Positions 27,016 through 39,273 of a DNA stretch of 64,000 nt are shown piece by piece; position 1 is the stretch's first letter, and every line of letters begins with the position of its first letter. Under the pieces are notes generated by a model. The model had not been told where the DNA came from, ran no database searches, and was given only the letters and a program-made list of their open reading frames with translations. The stretch covers positions 1,290,001-1,354,000 of the forward strand of contig OX345646.1 in the NCBI GenBank assembly GCA_947044365.1. The letters are read 5' to 3'. The position numbers and the translations under genes were made by a program. Source of the DNA: Petrosia ficiformis. Its lineage: Eukaryota; Porifera; Demospongiae; Haplosclerida; Petrosiidae.

Positions 27016-29360
27016 TTCTATTGACAGAATATTAACAATAAACAAGTTTTAGAAGAATGATAATTCTTTCATAATTATTAATTTTATTGATGATATTAAT
27101 TTTTGTAGAAAATAATATTTTATAATTATTAATGTTTATCAAAAAAACAACAAATAAATGACAATTTATGGGTGGGTGGTATCTTTATACATCAAGCTTC
27201 ATCAATAACAAGTTGTACATATTAGATGTATATGTTTACATGTATCTGTACATATACATGTACATGTATCTGTACATGCATGTACATGTATTATGTATCT
27301 GTACATGTACATGTATGCTACCTTGTAGCCAAGATGCAGGGGCACATATGGGGTTCTGACAATACCACTATGCAATTTGTAAACTATTATAGTGTAGGTG
27401 TGTATATGTCAGATCCAGAACTTGAATGACTAAAATCCTGTATATTAAAATATCCTACTTATGCCATGTGTGCCTGCCGCCACATACCATAATACCACTC
27501 TGCATGAAACACACAATAATAATTTTATTATTATTATTATTATTATAATTATTGAAGTATACACAGAGTCCAAAGTCCATGCAGTTATATATGCTTTTTC
27601 AGTGTTGGCCAGCCAACAAGTCTAGATATGACATACCACATATAGCCAAACAACAGCAGGTGGATATGGAATCTAATTAATTTATCAGTTAGGTAATGAA
27701 CATGATATACCTTAGTTCAAGAGTGTTTTTCTGATCAAAGCACTTAGGTGCATGACAGCTTTTAATATTTCTTTTGTGCGTGTTGTACTTCAAGAATAAT
27801 GTAGTATGCCTTTAAGATCTGATCTGCTTTGGAAGTAGGCCTGCATGGATATGTTTTCACTGTTCACTGGTGGCAGAAGAAATGATATACATACACAATT
27901 TATTGTTGTTTTAGTAAATCAGGTATATTTCCTGTTATTATCTATAACAACTGTCATGACCAACTTAGCCACCTCTCCTTGTAATACCAATAAATTAATA
28001 TTTATTTTACAGTACACACATGTACTATATATTACAATTCAAAATTACCCTTTTCCTTATTATTTTATTTCCCGATTGTCACAACAAGAGGAAAAGGGAC
28101 TATACCATATATTTTTCAAAGGCAAATACGAATGAATAATTCAATAATCATTATCACATTACCTTTTCCTCTGTGATAATAGTTCTTGTGATGATTATTA
28201 TCTGCCTTTGCGTGAATATATGGTTTCCTCTTGTTGTGACAATCATGAGATAGTTTGAAATATATAGTACATATGTAAGTATACTGCAAAACTAGTTTAT
28301 ATGTAGAGTCCACAGTCCATAGCAAATTGAGCTACTGCAGTTCTTTATGTTTTATGTTGTCAAACCAATAACAACAGGTGCAAATGAAATCTGCAATAGC
28401 TATATAATTCTATCACATTCCCTTTTCCTCATGACAATCAAGAGATAAGATGATGAGAAAAAGGGTTTTTTGAATACATGTGTATATATATATATATCAC
28501 TGCAAAACAAATTTATATGTAGAGTCCAAAGTCCACAGCAATTGAATTATTTCAGCTCTTTATGTTTTCTGTTGTCCAACTAACATATGGAATCTGTAAT
28601 ATTTATTTTATTTTAATTCGATAATCATTATCACATTCCATTTTCCTCTTGTTGTGACAATCAGGAGATAGTTTGAAATGTGATATATAGTACATATGTA
28701 AGAATACTGCAAAACAAGTTTATATGTAGAGTCCACAGTCCATAGCAAATTGAGCTACTGCAGTTCTTTATGTTTTATGTTGTCAAACCAATAACAACAG
28801 GTGCAAATGAAATCTGCAATATCTATATAATTCTATCACATTCCCTTTTCCTCATGACAATCAAGAGATAAGATGATGAGAAAAAGGGTTTTTTGAATAC
28901 ATGTGTATATATATATATATCACTGCAAAACAAATTTATATGTAGAGTCCAAAGTCCACAGCAATTGAATTATTTCAGCTCTTTATGTTTTCTGTTGTCC
29001 AACCAACATATGGAATCTGTAATATTTATTTTATTTTAATTCGATAATCATTATCACATTCCATTTTCCTCTTGTTGTGATAATCAGGAGATAGTTTGAA
29101 TTGTGATATATAGTACGTATGTAAAAATACTGCAAAACAAGTTTATATGTAGAGTCCACAGTCCACTTGTGACAATCAGGAGATAGTTTAAAAATGTAAG
29201 AAACAATATTAAAAAAATGACACTTTGGGTCTGTTTTGCTTCAAAGACCAAGAATTTACATATATAATTTACATATATATTAAATGCAGGACTGCATGTA
29301 CATGGACTTTACATGCAATTTGTATAGTATAAAATGTGGGTGTGTGTTTGTGTGGTTAAT
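27016..29360. other. Spacer with repeats between SDR-B and MTRES1-like gene
   Basis: No convincing coding exon found. Contains ACATGTA-rich runs (27226-27320), a short (TTA)n run (about 27526-27553), and a region from about 28030 related to the 28253 tandem array with inverted CCTTTTCCTC/GAGGAAAAGG motifs. A missing 5' exon of the MTRES1-like gene cannot be excluded here. Confidence 0.5.
28253..29190. repeat. Tandem array with units of about 420 bp
   Basis: Two full units (starting 28253 and 28671) and a partial third (29094), each starting GTTTGAAAT...ATATAGTACAT. Each unit contains two related halves with AAATTTATATGTAGAGTCCA and TTTATATGTAGAGTCCACAG. Related sequence lies inverted at about 32270-32860. 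Confidence 0.85.
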
Positions 29361-30659
29361 ATGAAAGGTAAACAGTTAGCCATCAGTTTTCTTAGATTAA
29401 AAGTGACACATGATATTGCCAAATGCACACGACTATTGAAACAGTGCTATTCAGATGAAAAATCAGTTGATTTATCACATGATCAAACAAAACATGGAAA
29501 GGAAATTAGTGTAGTTACCAGCTCTCTTCGTGTTGATGCAATAGCAGCTGTTGGATTGAGTATATCAAGAAAGTTAGTTAACATATATACATGGTATCCA
29601 TCATGAGGTTTTATTTGGGTCAATACAATGGGGCGGAGCTTTGATTGAATGTAAATATGTGAACATGGACGAGAAATTATTAAGCTGTATATTAGAATAA
29701 CATTATAATTGTAGTGATAAATCCTGATTGTCACATCTATTTTTCTGATGTGATTCACTATACATGTAGTTATAATAAGTACTTAATGATTTCAGAAAAA
29801 TATGGGAGCTGTTTCTTGATGGTTACATATGGCTGAATGGCGAAAAACTTGCCAAGAAAAGTATAAAGGTACAATAGTATCCATACATAGTTACTCATGA
29901 GTTGGTGATTTTAACAAATATGTTTTTCTTACTGGTGTCAGAAAGTGAGCTGTCTCCCTGGATGAGATAATGTAATTCTAGAACCACATGCATGTCCATG
30001 GGACATGTAATCCTACAACCACATGCATGTCCATGGGACATGGGATCCTAAGGTTATTGTCACCTTGTCCTTAGCCCCTTTAATGTTGTAGTATACAGCA
30101 CATAATATAAAGATGAAGAGTAGCTGTCAGGTAGGACAATCGTACAGGGGATAGCTTGTCCTCAAACACAGTTGGTTTCATTATTTATTTATTGCTTCAT
30201 CTCTGTGCTGTTGCTAACCATCTGTGTTTTCTTACATGAATAACAAAATATACAATTGTAATAATTCTACAAATGTAACAATGAAGAATATGGAAGTTGT
30301 GAATTATTATTAAATTTAATGAAGAATCAAGAAATAATGAACTACATAATAAGAAACATCACACAAATATGCAGTCTGTTTTCCAGTTCCACAGATGTCA
30401 CGCAATCTCGACTTAACATAAAATTATCATAGTCATTATTTGTTTACAGGTTGTACAAGGTGATATAGTTGAAGTGGACACAGTACTTCGGCAACCCAGA
30501 AGAACTGAAGACAACAGCCCATCAAACAATGGAGAATTAATTAAACGTGGAAGAGTAGTTGTCAAGGAAATTGGTCCGCAAACAAAAAAAGGAAAATACC
30601 ATGTTACTCTCGTTAGATATAAACAATTTGAATTGACTGAAGTGCATTCTAATAATTAA
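29361..30659 (+). CDS. MTRES1: MTRES1-like mitochondrial S4-domain RNA-binding protein
   Basis: Exons 29361-29572, 29796-29868, 30450-30659; 164 residues. MTRES1 (C6orf203) is a mitochondrial matrix protein with an S4-like RNA-binding domain linked to mitochondrial transcription and ribosome rescue. Seen: SSLRVDAIAAVGLSISRKK, then WELFLDGYIWLNGEKLAKKS and VVQGDIVEVD, the S4 helix-turn-loop; then GRVVVKEIGPQTKKGKYHVT, resembling the C-terminal strands of MTRES1. The N-terminus MKGKQLAISFLRLKVTHDIA is basic and hydrophobic without acidic residues until D18, fitting a mitochondrial presequence. The frame stays open upstream to an ATG at 29334, and the protein is shorter than the human one (240), so a 5' exon may be missing. 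Identity rests on domain pattern, not a search. Confidence 0.75.
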
Positions 30660-30765
30660 TTATATTATATATTCTAATTAGAACATTGTAATTACAATCT
30701 CACTTACCTTGGCTTTGTTGCTTAGTATATCTTCGGTGACTCTTATAAGTAATTCGTTATTATTA

Positions 30766-30974
30766 CAGTGGCTTACATGGGGGAGGGGGGGGCCAGGGGG
30801 CTTGAGCTTGAATGATGCAATAATTTCTAAAACCATTACCAATTCAATTTTGGACAATTGTAAAACTATATATTGTTATTGATTTATGCATGTGTAACAT
30901 ATTTGATTATTAATATCATGTCAAGTTTGAGCCCCCCACCCCACCCCAATTTTTTTATAGTGTCTAAGCCACTG
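30766..30974. mobile_element. Short hAT-type miniature element
   Basis: Starts CAGTGGCTTACATGGGG and ends GTCTAAGCCACTG, inverted ends with G and C runs inside them, like the element at 8083. The 8-base flanks TATTATTA and TATTACTT match at six positions, a possible eroded target duplication. Confidence 0.65.
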
Positions 30975-31321
30975 TATTACTTATTGTTTATAGAAATTTT
31001 TAATGTATTTTATTTTCATTTCCTGAAGGAAATGAAAACACAACATACATCGTGAGGTACTAGTATTTGTAACTTCATCACATAAGTGTAGTAGCTGTTA
31101 TGAATATCACAAATCATGTATCAACACATTATACATCCCAATTAGGCAATATTGTGATATGTTTTAATACATGTAGTATTTTGAGATAGTAAAAATACAT
31201 AAACTTAAAATGGATTGGACATAAATATTACTAATTAAGTAGCAGCTTGTTGTACAGCACAAGAAGTTGAATTCTACAATTAATAATGACGAACAAAGAT
31301 AGACTATACTACATGTATATT

Positions 31322-33667
31322 TTACATGTCAAAATCTAATTCATCATCTTTATCTTTGTCTACATCAAAATTCATAAACATATCTCCATCGAGAAGAACA
31401 TCCACATAATGACCTTCACCAAATCCTCCGTCAATCTATAGTTTAAAATCAGAATGTACCGATAAAAATTTACTAATTAAAATTTACTAATTAAAATAAA
31501 ACGAACCAATCAAAATTTACTAATTAAAATTTACTAATTAATAGCTTACTGATTACAAATTACTAATTAGATGAACATATGAATGTAATATGTCCCAATA
31601 CAGCGAAATATCAAAGTAAACCACAGGTTTATATAGATCAGATTAAGCACCCTGTGATCAAATATAAAACCTACCGTCGACACAGACTACAAGAAAACAA
31701 CGCTTACTATATACTATAGCAAAAAATGAAAATTGGTCAATAATAGCACTTTTAGTTAGTTAAGACTCTTTTAGTAAGTTTAAACTTAACTAAACTAATT
31801 TGTGCGAAACTAGTCTTACTATAACTAACAGACTAAAACAACACAGCTAAACAACACTAAATTATTCAAAACTAGGTACATTCCCTGTATATACATAGTA
31901 ATTAATTGGTTGTATATAGTATCAGCCAGTATAACAACTTGTATGACCAATTTAATAAATTTGTTGGTCAGTATACATATGACTATTCAAAACCAGGGGT
32001 GTAGAAATAGTGAGCCAATTGCCAGACATTTTGCCTTGTTTTCCACTCTTGTCCTGCTCCCCATATACTTTGTATACAGTTTACTTCACTGGGAATTCAC
32101 TACATTTATCACACAATGTCCTGCATTACTGGCTGTTCCCACACCCCTAATCATTTCTTTATCATAGAAAAGTGAATTAATTATAATAATTATACCTGAT
32201 CATGATTATTGAATTAAAATGTAGATATTGTATAATTACAGATTCCATATACACCTGTTGTTGGTTGACCAACATGAAACATAAAGAACTGTAGTAACTC
32301 AATTTTCTATGGACTGTGGACTCTACATATAAACTAGTTTTGCAGTATACTTACATATGTCCTATATATCACATTTCAAACTATCTTCTGATTGTCACAA
32401 GAGGAAAATGGAATTATTACAGATTCCATATGCACCTGTTGTTGGTTGACCAACAGAAAACATAAAGAACTGTGAAAACATAAAGAGCTGCAATAACTCA
32501 ACTACTGTGGCCTTTGGACTCTACATATAAATTTGTTTTGTAGTGATATACACATGTACTATGACAATTAAAAAAAAAACCTTTTCTTATCATCTTATCT
32601 CTTGATGTCAAGTACAACATGAGGAAAAGGGAATGTACCATAATTATATTCATGCAAAGGCAGATCATAAGATTGCTTATCACAAGAGGAAAAGGGAATG
32701 TGATAGTGATTATTGAATCATTCATTTATGTTTGCCTTTGAAAGATATATTCCTTTTCCTTTTGTTGTGACTATCAGGAGATTAGATCATAAGGAAAAGG
32801 GTAGTTTTGAATTGTGATATATAGTACATGTGTGTACTATAAAACAAATTTATTAATTTATTATTACAAGGAATTATTATTGTTAACCTATGTCAGTTAT
32901 AACAGTTGTTTAGTTTAATTTTTAAATATATTCAATTTATATTATTATTGTAGTAGACAAGCAAGTAAAAAGACATTCATGTTCACCATGACCTCAGAAA
33001 AATGTTCATAACTTTAGTTTGGAATGACCAAAAATGTTTTTACCAATACCATATTCATTGCTACCATATTCTTCTTGTTCTTTTTAGTATATGTCAAATT
33101 TCAATCCATTGCTTGAGTTACAGTATTAACCTTATGACATTAAACTATACACTATAGTACATATAAGTTATTGAGTTACAGTATAATCATGTATTAACCT
33201 TATGACATTAAACTATACACTATAGTACATATAAGTTATTGAGTTACAGTATAATCATGTATTAACTTTATGACATTAAACTATACACTATAGTACATAC
33301 AAGTTATTGAGTTACAGTATAATCATTTATTAACCTTATGACATTAAAGTATACACTATAGTACATATAAGTTATTGAGTTACAGTATTAACCTTAAGAC
33401 ATTAAACTATACACTATATTACATATAAAGTCACCACATTCTAATTTTGAGGTCATTGTGAATGTGAACAGACTATAGTTATATTTGATTGATATACATA
33501 ATCATCAGTTTAATAACTTACTCTCACAACATATAGTTTCCCTTTCCTGCCATATGAGACTGCTTTATAGTTTAAAAATTCTGTTCCACTTTCGTCTTCA
33601 AGAAATTCTCTTACCTAGAATAAGTGTTATACTCAATTCATTACGCTATATTACCATACATACACAC

Positions 33668-33715
<48 letters not shown>

Positions 33716-35631
33716 CAATATACACTGGTTTTTTTTTATAAGTTTTGAAGCATGGGCCAAATTGGCTCAAAAATGGTTAGTGTGTGTGCCATTGAGAATA
33801 CATCTTGAACCAATTACATGTAACTAAGAGTGATAATATAATAATAATTAACTGTGCTACTGGCCCAAAGAGAGAACTGTGCAGTGCCAAATAAGAAGCC
33901 AGTGGTGCATCATATGAGCTTACCAAAAATAACTGATATATACACACACACACAAATCTTGTGTCACCCTAAGGACCCTGTCCCAGCTCACCAACAAGTC
34001 CAGTCCGTACATTGGGCAGACAGGAAGAATTCACACACACAGACACAAACAGATATGTCATGCATACACAGACAGATATGATATTGGAGGTCCAATATAG
34101 CACATCTGACATCTGATATGACATTTGAGGTGCGATATAGTATATTTGGCATCTGATATGACATTGGAGGTCCAATATAGTATATCTGACATCTGATATG
34201 ACATTTGATGCGATATAGTATATTTGGCATCTGATATGATATCAGAAAGCATAATAATGAAGCAATCGACACGAAATAAAAAGGATAGTGGAATTTTTAC
34301 TCATTTGGCACCCCACCCCTGGATTGAAGTAAATGATTTATTAATCAACCCTTAGAGGACTGAGCTTGTTTTTCAAAATTCTTCCCATTCCAACACTGGC
34401 GTCTCTGCTGCATATATTTTGGCCACCGTTCACTTTCTCTACCCCAATCTTGGCTCCTTTTCCAACATGGAGTACTACTTCTAGTAACTTGCTTACCAAG
34501 ACTTGAAAGTTCCCAAGCGCTTTGTAGGATTAATTCACATGCAGTGCTCTCCTCTTTTGACTGCAACTGGGGCAAACAAAATGACCCCACTGCATGTTGG
34601 CACCAGCTACACCTAAAATTTCAGGTTTTACAGCAAGGGAAACAGCTAACCACCAAATTGTGTGGGTGGTGATGGGGCAAAGCCCCCTTCAAACCCCCAT
34701 AAATGGGGGGGGGAATTCCCTTCCTGTACTCATTACTTAGGGCAAAGGGCAGCTGAAAAACATCAACTTCTTTAGTCATTTTCATGGGGGTATCCCTGAC
34801 ACCAATTACAAACATTTGCAGTGCTTCATAATGCTAGGAACGCACTCCAAACCACATAGGGGTCAAATGTCAAATATATGTAACATCAGTGCTCTAAGGG
34901 TTAAATAATTATGTTTCAGTAATCTGCCAAGGATATTTAGGTAGTAGGTAGGGTGTGGAGGAGGAGGAGGAGGAGGAGGAGGAGGAGGAGGAGGAGGAGG
35001 TATGCTCCTCCAGGAAATGTTTATGTCCTCTAGGGTTGCTCTTGTGGGTTCTGAGACAACCCACATTAAATAAGTCACAAACACAAGCTGACCAGTGAGA
35101 CTAGCATAAAGTGGATCAACTCAGATACACGTACACAGCCTAGCACCAGGGCTCGAATTGTAAAATGCCAACAATGTATACTCAAATAATAATTTTTGAG
35201 GCACGTGTTGGGTGTGGTCTAAAGTTGAGATCACACCCACATGTGTCGCAGTTGATGGGCAAGGTCCGAAGGAATTTTAGAGTTCAAGAACTATTGAAGA
35301 TGAATATAAAGTTGATCCATAGTGTGATATAAATGACAATATACCTGAACAACTCAAGCTATCACCCCTCCTCCCAACTTTGGAAACTTTGTCTACACCT
35401 CCGATCAAATTAGTTTTAGCTAAGCAGTACCGAACATAGTTAATGTACCTTTTGTTTTGTCTACTCCTACTCAAACCTTCCATTTTTTTCAGATGGGGTA
35501 ACATTTATGCATGGCTGAATGAATACCTTATCAATCTTCGCTTGTATTTCTGGAGTAGCTTCTGTCGGCTCTAGAATATCCTTTCGCTGCCTAGCATCTT
35601 TGTTAACAGCCCTCTCCCTTCCTTCAGCCAT
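31322..35631 (-). CDS. Divergent stefin-like protein without QxVxG, member 1
   Basis: Exons in transcript order 35631-35527, 33614-33522, 31435-31322; 103 residues. Three exons joined in phase 0 exactly where the canonical stefin at 52137-55568 is split. Exon 1 ends TPEIQAKIDK (stefin: PKIQEIADK); exon 2 VREFLEDESGTEFLNYKAVS then YGRKGKLYVVR (stefin: YRSQVVAGVNYFIS), three residues shorter at the inhibitory hairpin; exon 3 IDGGFGEGHYVDVLLDG (stefin: VKIGDDEYCHLRVF). The C-terminus is acidic (DVDKDKDDELDFDM) rather than the stefin YF end. No signal peptide, so likely cytosolic. A cystatin fold is inferred; cysteine-protease inhibition is unlikely because the QxVxG loop and N-terminal Gly are absent. 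Head-to-head with the next member (152 bp). Confidence 0.8.
32270..32860 (-). repeat. Inverted relative of the 28253 tandem array
   Basis: Contains TGGACTCTACATATAAACT and CACATTCCCTTTTCCTC-type motifs in reverse orientation, with several GAGGAAAAGGGAATGT hairpin arms. In intron 2 of stefin-like member 1. Confidence 0.7.
32971..33478 (+). repeat. MITE-like element (6111 family) with about six internal units
   Basis: Ends CATTCATGTTCACCATGACC and GGTCATTGTGAATGTGAACA are inverted. Largest internal array of the family. In intron 2 of stefin-like member 1, adjacent to exon 2. Confidence 0.85.
33667..33712. repeat. (TA)n microsatellite
   Basis: About 23 TA units, 53 bases from the acceptor of exon 2 of stefin-like member 1 (minus strand). 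Confidence 0.95.
33729..33929 (+). repeat. MITE-like repeat, TTTTTGATAAG family
   Basis: Fifth copy of the 4297 family. Confidence 0.75.
34075..34255. repeat. 40-bp tandem repeat
   Basis: About four and a half units built on GATATGACATTTGAGGTGCG and ATATAGTATATTTGGCATCT, with alternating variant types. Confidence 0.9.
34330..34850 (-). other. Unrecognised repeat-like segment with broken open frames
   Basis: In intron 1 of stefin-like member 1. Two minus-strand open frames meet at 34621 (an 81-codon frame rich in Trp, Gln and Lys, and a 64-codon frame), separated by one stop. Composition is more GC-rich than the flanks. It looks like a decayed element; I do not recognise the family. Confidence 0.35.
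34948..35000. repeat. (GGA)n microsatellite
   Basis: About 17 GGA units in intron 1 of stefin-like member 1; its minus-strand poly-Pro frame is not coding. Confidence 0.95.
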
Positions 35632-35783
35632 TAATGTTTACTTAGGATTGCAGTTCTGTGGAAATTCATAACTTTTGGTGTGTGGTCTAAAATTAGCTGA
35701 TCCACATCCGCTGCTTGCGCTGCAACTGCATAAGCCACTTGAAGTAAAGAGAAGACCTCCCTCCTTGTTTTTACAAGCTCATA
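35632..35783. promoter_or_regulatory. Shared 152-bp upstream region of two stefin-like genes
   Basis: Lies between the start codons of members 1 (-) and 2 (+). Must hold both 5' leaders and both promoters if transcripts start here. No TATA box is obvious, unlike members 4 and 5. Confidence 0.6.
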
Positions 35784-38217
35784 ATGTCTGAATTCGAATA
35801 CAGGGCAGCTCCCACCGAAAAAATAAAGAATGTTGATACACCAACAGCCCCTCCACAAGAGATAAAGGATTTGGTTTTGAAGGTAGCATAGAAATTGATG
35901 CATAATTACATATTAGTATGTAAATTAATTATAATTATATGTTAGAGTACAGCCATAGATTGTACGTGATTGTCGTTAGCTTATAGTATCTATGGTACAG
36001 CCAACTGTACTCCAACTGGGCTGAGGGCCTGAGGCAAAGTCAAAGCTAGTTGGAGTACAAAGTTGGCTGTTCTCTAATAAATGTCTTTTGATGATAATAG
36101 ACCATCAATAACTTAATGTCTTGATAGTAATCTGTACAATAATTATATTATTGTACAGATACTAGGAAATGTATACGAAGTATTGTCACGAGTCTGAATG
36201 ATAAATGACAATATGTGTATCCAATGAGTGATATTTCCCAGTATCTATAAGATGATTTATTTATCCTCTAATCTACCTGGTTTTCCAAAAACCAGTCATT
36301 AACACAAATAATAATAAGTGATTATGTAAGGTGAAACTCAGACTAGTGATTAGCTCAAGCTTCTGTCACCTTAGAAGAGAGAAATTTTAGTAATTGGCAT
36401 ATATAACTTCTCAGGTTATTACTATGAACAACCTTTTAAATGCAATTCATTTGTATAGTCTTTACTGTTACCAAAGGAAAAGAAAATCTCTTTCCAGCTG
36501 CTATTACTTAGTACCATGTGATTCGCAGTAAAATAAACCGTCTTGTCAGCTGACTTTTTAAGTTCAATAGCCATATAAGATCGTGTGACTTATTTTGTTA
36601 AATGTCTTCATAGTGCATGCTAATCGAAAATGTGTGGGACTCATTGTTTCTAGGACACTACTATTATAATAATATTGATATAACATTTCATGCTATGACA
36701 CACCCACTACTTATAGTAACAAAACAGCATACAACCCCTACTGCCTAGAATGCAAGATGTAATGTATGTAGTAGTTACATTAAGAACACCTCCCTGTGAT
36801 TACTTTATCAGATTTATAATTACCAAGCCCTCGACCCATTTATTATAAAGCAGATATATATAACTTGAGTAGGTGTGTTATAATGAATATATTTAAAATC
36901 ATCATAGCCATTGTCTACTCATGTGATTCATGTCCCCTCAATTAAGTAATTAATTATGATAAGTAAAGAACATAATTGTAATAATTTGCTGTATGATTTT
37001 TAGAGAAAAGCTGCACTTGAGAAAGAGACGAAGGAAAAATACTCTACATTTGAAGCTAAATTGTACATCAAACAGGATACAGAGATCGTAGTGAGAGTAA
37101 GTCATTATATTACATCATGTGTACATTTATATAATTGAATATGTTTATAGTGTATGTATAACAGATAACTGTACATTTAGATTAGTCTCACATGCCAGAC
37201 CCACACCACGAGAAAAGGTCTCGTTGCATCCTATATGTAGTAACAAACTATTGTAAATAAAGACTTATTATTGTGTATGTATTGTTAGAATTAAAAATAT
37301 GTCTAATATTATTGTACTCCTTAGTTGTGTATCAGACTCTTGGTCTTAGAGTGTTAGCTATATAAGCTGGTTACATTTTTAGTTGCCATTACAAAGTTAA
37401 TATTAGATTGCTGTCATATAATTGCTGTTATTGATAACCAAGTTTTGACACTATATATGAATCTGTTCTTGGAATAGGTACACATACGACATCCAAATGA
37501 AATAATACAGGCTATTTCTAAATCCAGCAGGTTCTAATAGTACAAATGTGTCTTAGTTGTGTAGAAAAAGCCAAATAGCTTAATTCTGTTTTGATTTCAA
37601 AGACTGGTAGCCCATATCCAAAGCTACTCTATTGATCACTGCTTCTAGTTCCATTGTTTGAACACCACGTCAAGAAATGGGTGTGTAAATAATGGCATTG
37701 TGTAATCTGATTGGGATGCCAGGGACTCTGGGAGTTATTATTGTTATACCAGCTCCTTAACTATATTATATAAATTACATATACTATGTATTCAAAACAC
37801 TACTTGATACTACGTATAAATGAATACCTTTCTTGCTAGAGCTGGAAGTAATTCTAGAGTTGATGCTTGTTTTTTAGCCATCAAACACTCATTTCCATGT
37901 GGGTGTCTGCAATTTAGGGGGACATGTCCCGGCTCCCCTCCTAGATCCGCCTCTGGGTACAACTCTTCATCTGCTAGGAACAAACTAATGTACAGCATGC
38001 AACCACACCCTTTCTCGTGGTATGGGTCTGGCATGTGAGACTACATTCAGATATGATCATAGTAATGATAACATTATGTTGAAGTGAAATTTAATCAATT
38101 ATCATACAGATTGAAATTGATGGTGGACAATATATTGATGTACTGTATGATGATGAAGCATTGATGAGCTATGAAGATGGTAAAAACCTTGGTGACGAAA
38201 TGACTACTGATATATGA
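35784..38217 (+). CDS. Divergent stefin-like protein without QxVxG, member 2
   Basis: Exons 35784-35882, 37004-37096, 38110-38217; 99 residues. Exon 1 contains FEYRAAPTEKIKNVDTP and ends PPQEIKDLVLK; exon 2 RKAALEKETKEKYSTFEAK then LYIKQDTEIVVR; exon 3 IEIDGGQYIDVLYDDEAL and ends MTTDI. Framework positions match stefins (EI..I at the helix, KY..F.A, I.IG..Y) but the binding hairpin is the short QDTEIVVR. Intron phases are 0/0. Introns carry small palindromes (35999-36074, 36160-36255). Small, acidic, cytosolic; function unknown. Confidence 0.85.
35999..36074. repeat. Small palindromic element
   Basis: ACAGCCAACTGTACTCCAACT returns as AGTTGGAGTACAAAGTTGGCTGT. Confidence 0.8.
36160..36255. repeat. 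Small palindromic element, ATACTAGGAAAT family
   Basis: AGATACTAGGAAATGTATA at one end and TATTTCCCAGTATCT at the other. A related copy lies at about 9733-9843 in CAMSAP. Confidence 0.7.
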
Positions 38218-38989
38218 GCTAGTACTATGTGCAGTTACTAAAATGAAGCATTGACATTATAATTATTATGAAAATGGTTTAAGTTATGTAGTTAATATTG
38301 TGTGGCTATGTTTTGTCAATGTAACTTGATAAATTCGATAATACTTTTCTAAATTTCAATTTGATTGGTTGACACAAGAAAAAGTGAGGGGAGAAAGACA
38401 AACAAATTAGAACAAATATATATATAATTATACATGTAGCTATATTGAAGAAAAAATAATATAATTATAGTTTCATATGGTATAAGAAAATGTTAGGAAA
38501 ATTATTATGGCCCGTAGGGCGATTGCTTTCCCACGGGTTCGATGTATGTTTATATATAATATATTCTTGTGTCACTTACGCGAGTATGCGTTGTATACGT
38601 AGTTAAGGAAGTTACGTCATTCCCGGGACTCGGTCAATTAATGGGCGTGGCGCGTAATAGAACGCGCGCTCTACAGACTACAGAGTACAGACAAGAGTAG
38701 AAGAAAGAAAGCTGTAGCTCTACTACCTTATATAGAAACTGTAACTAATAGCTGGCTATTCTTCCTGAAATATATTTCTAAAGTTCTAGAAGGTCTTTAA
38801 AAGGTAAGGAGAGTAGATAATCGAAATAATAACTATAGTAGGCTGTTGTGTTTCAGGCATGATAAAGGTAGCCATGATTACTGAATGCTGGACACCACAA
38901 AGCAATCATAGGGATACTTTTTTCTCTATATACACTTGTTGTATTGTGTGGTTTGTTTAATATCCAATAAGGTATTATGAAGTCTCTTC

Positions 38990-39180
38990 CCGGTCCCCTG
39001 ACCGCCACGCCCTACGGGCGAAGACGGCCCGGTTTGTAACAGTTGCTTCAAATTTGTGGTCTAGGCCTTTTCCTCCACTTAAAAAGGACGTTCATTGTAA
39101 AGAACGTACTTGTTGAATTTGAAGCAATTGTTCCAAAGACCAAAGCGTCTTTCGCCGTAGGGCGTGGTGTCTAGGAACGA
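38990..39180. repeat. GC-rich imperfect foldback
   Basis: CGCCACGCCCTACGGGCGAA pairs with TTTCGCCGTAGGGCGTGGTG; inner pair GTTGCTTCAAATTTG / TGAATTTGAAGCAAT. Confidence 0.75.
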
Positions 39181-39258
39181 GACTAGGTCTGGCGCGCGAG
39201 ATTAATTAGTAGACAAACCGCATAAGGATAACACACCTTTTAATTTAGGTGGCTTCTA

Positions 39259-39266
39259 TATAAAAA
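39259..39266 (+). promoter_or_regulatory. TATA motif just before member 3
   Basis: TATAAAAA within GGTGGCTTCTATATAAAAAG, the same context as the TATA boxes of members 4 and 5, but only 7 bases before the ATG at 39274. Confidence 0.5.
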
Positions 39267-39273
39267 GCTCACA

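Larger units (their letters stand above)
38218..39273. other. Spacer with GC-rich repeat, members 2-3
   Basis: Contains a GC-rich stretch at 38508-38820 with GTGTCACTTACGCGAGTATG, GGGCGTGGCGCG and a donor-like AAAAGGTAAGG (38809-38819), and an imperfect foldback at 38990-39180 (CCGCCACGCCCTACGGGCGA / TCGCCGTAGGGCGTGGTG). Diverged relatives of 38508-38650 lie at about 7255-7390 and 52300-52445. Could be a transposable element or a non-coding promoter/exon. Confidence 0.5.
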
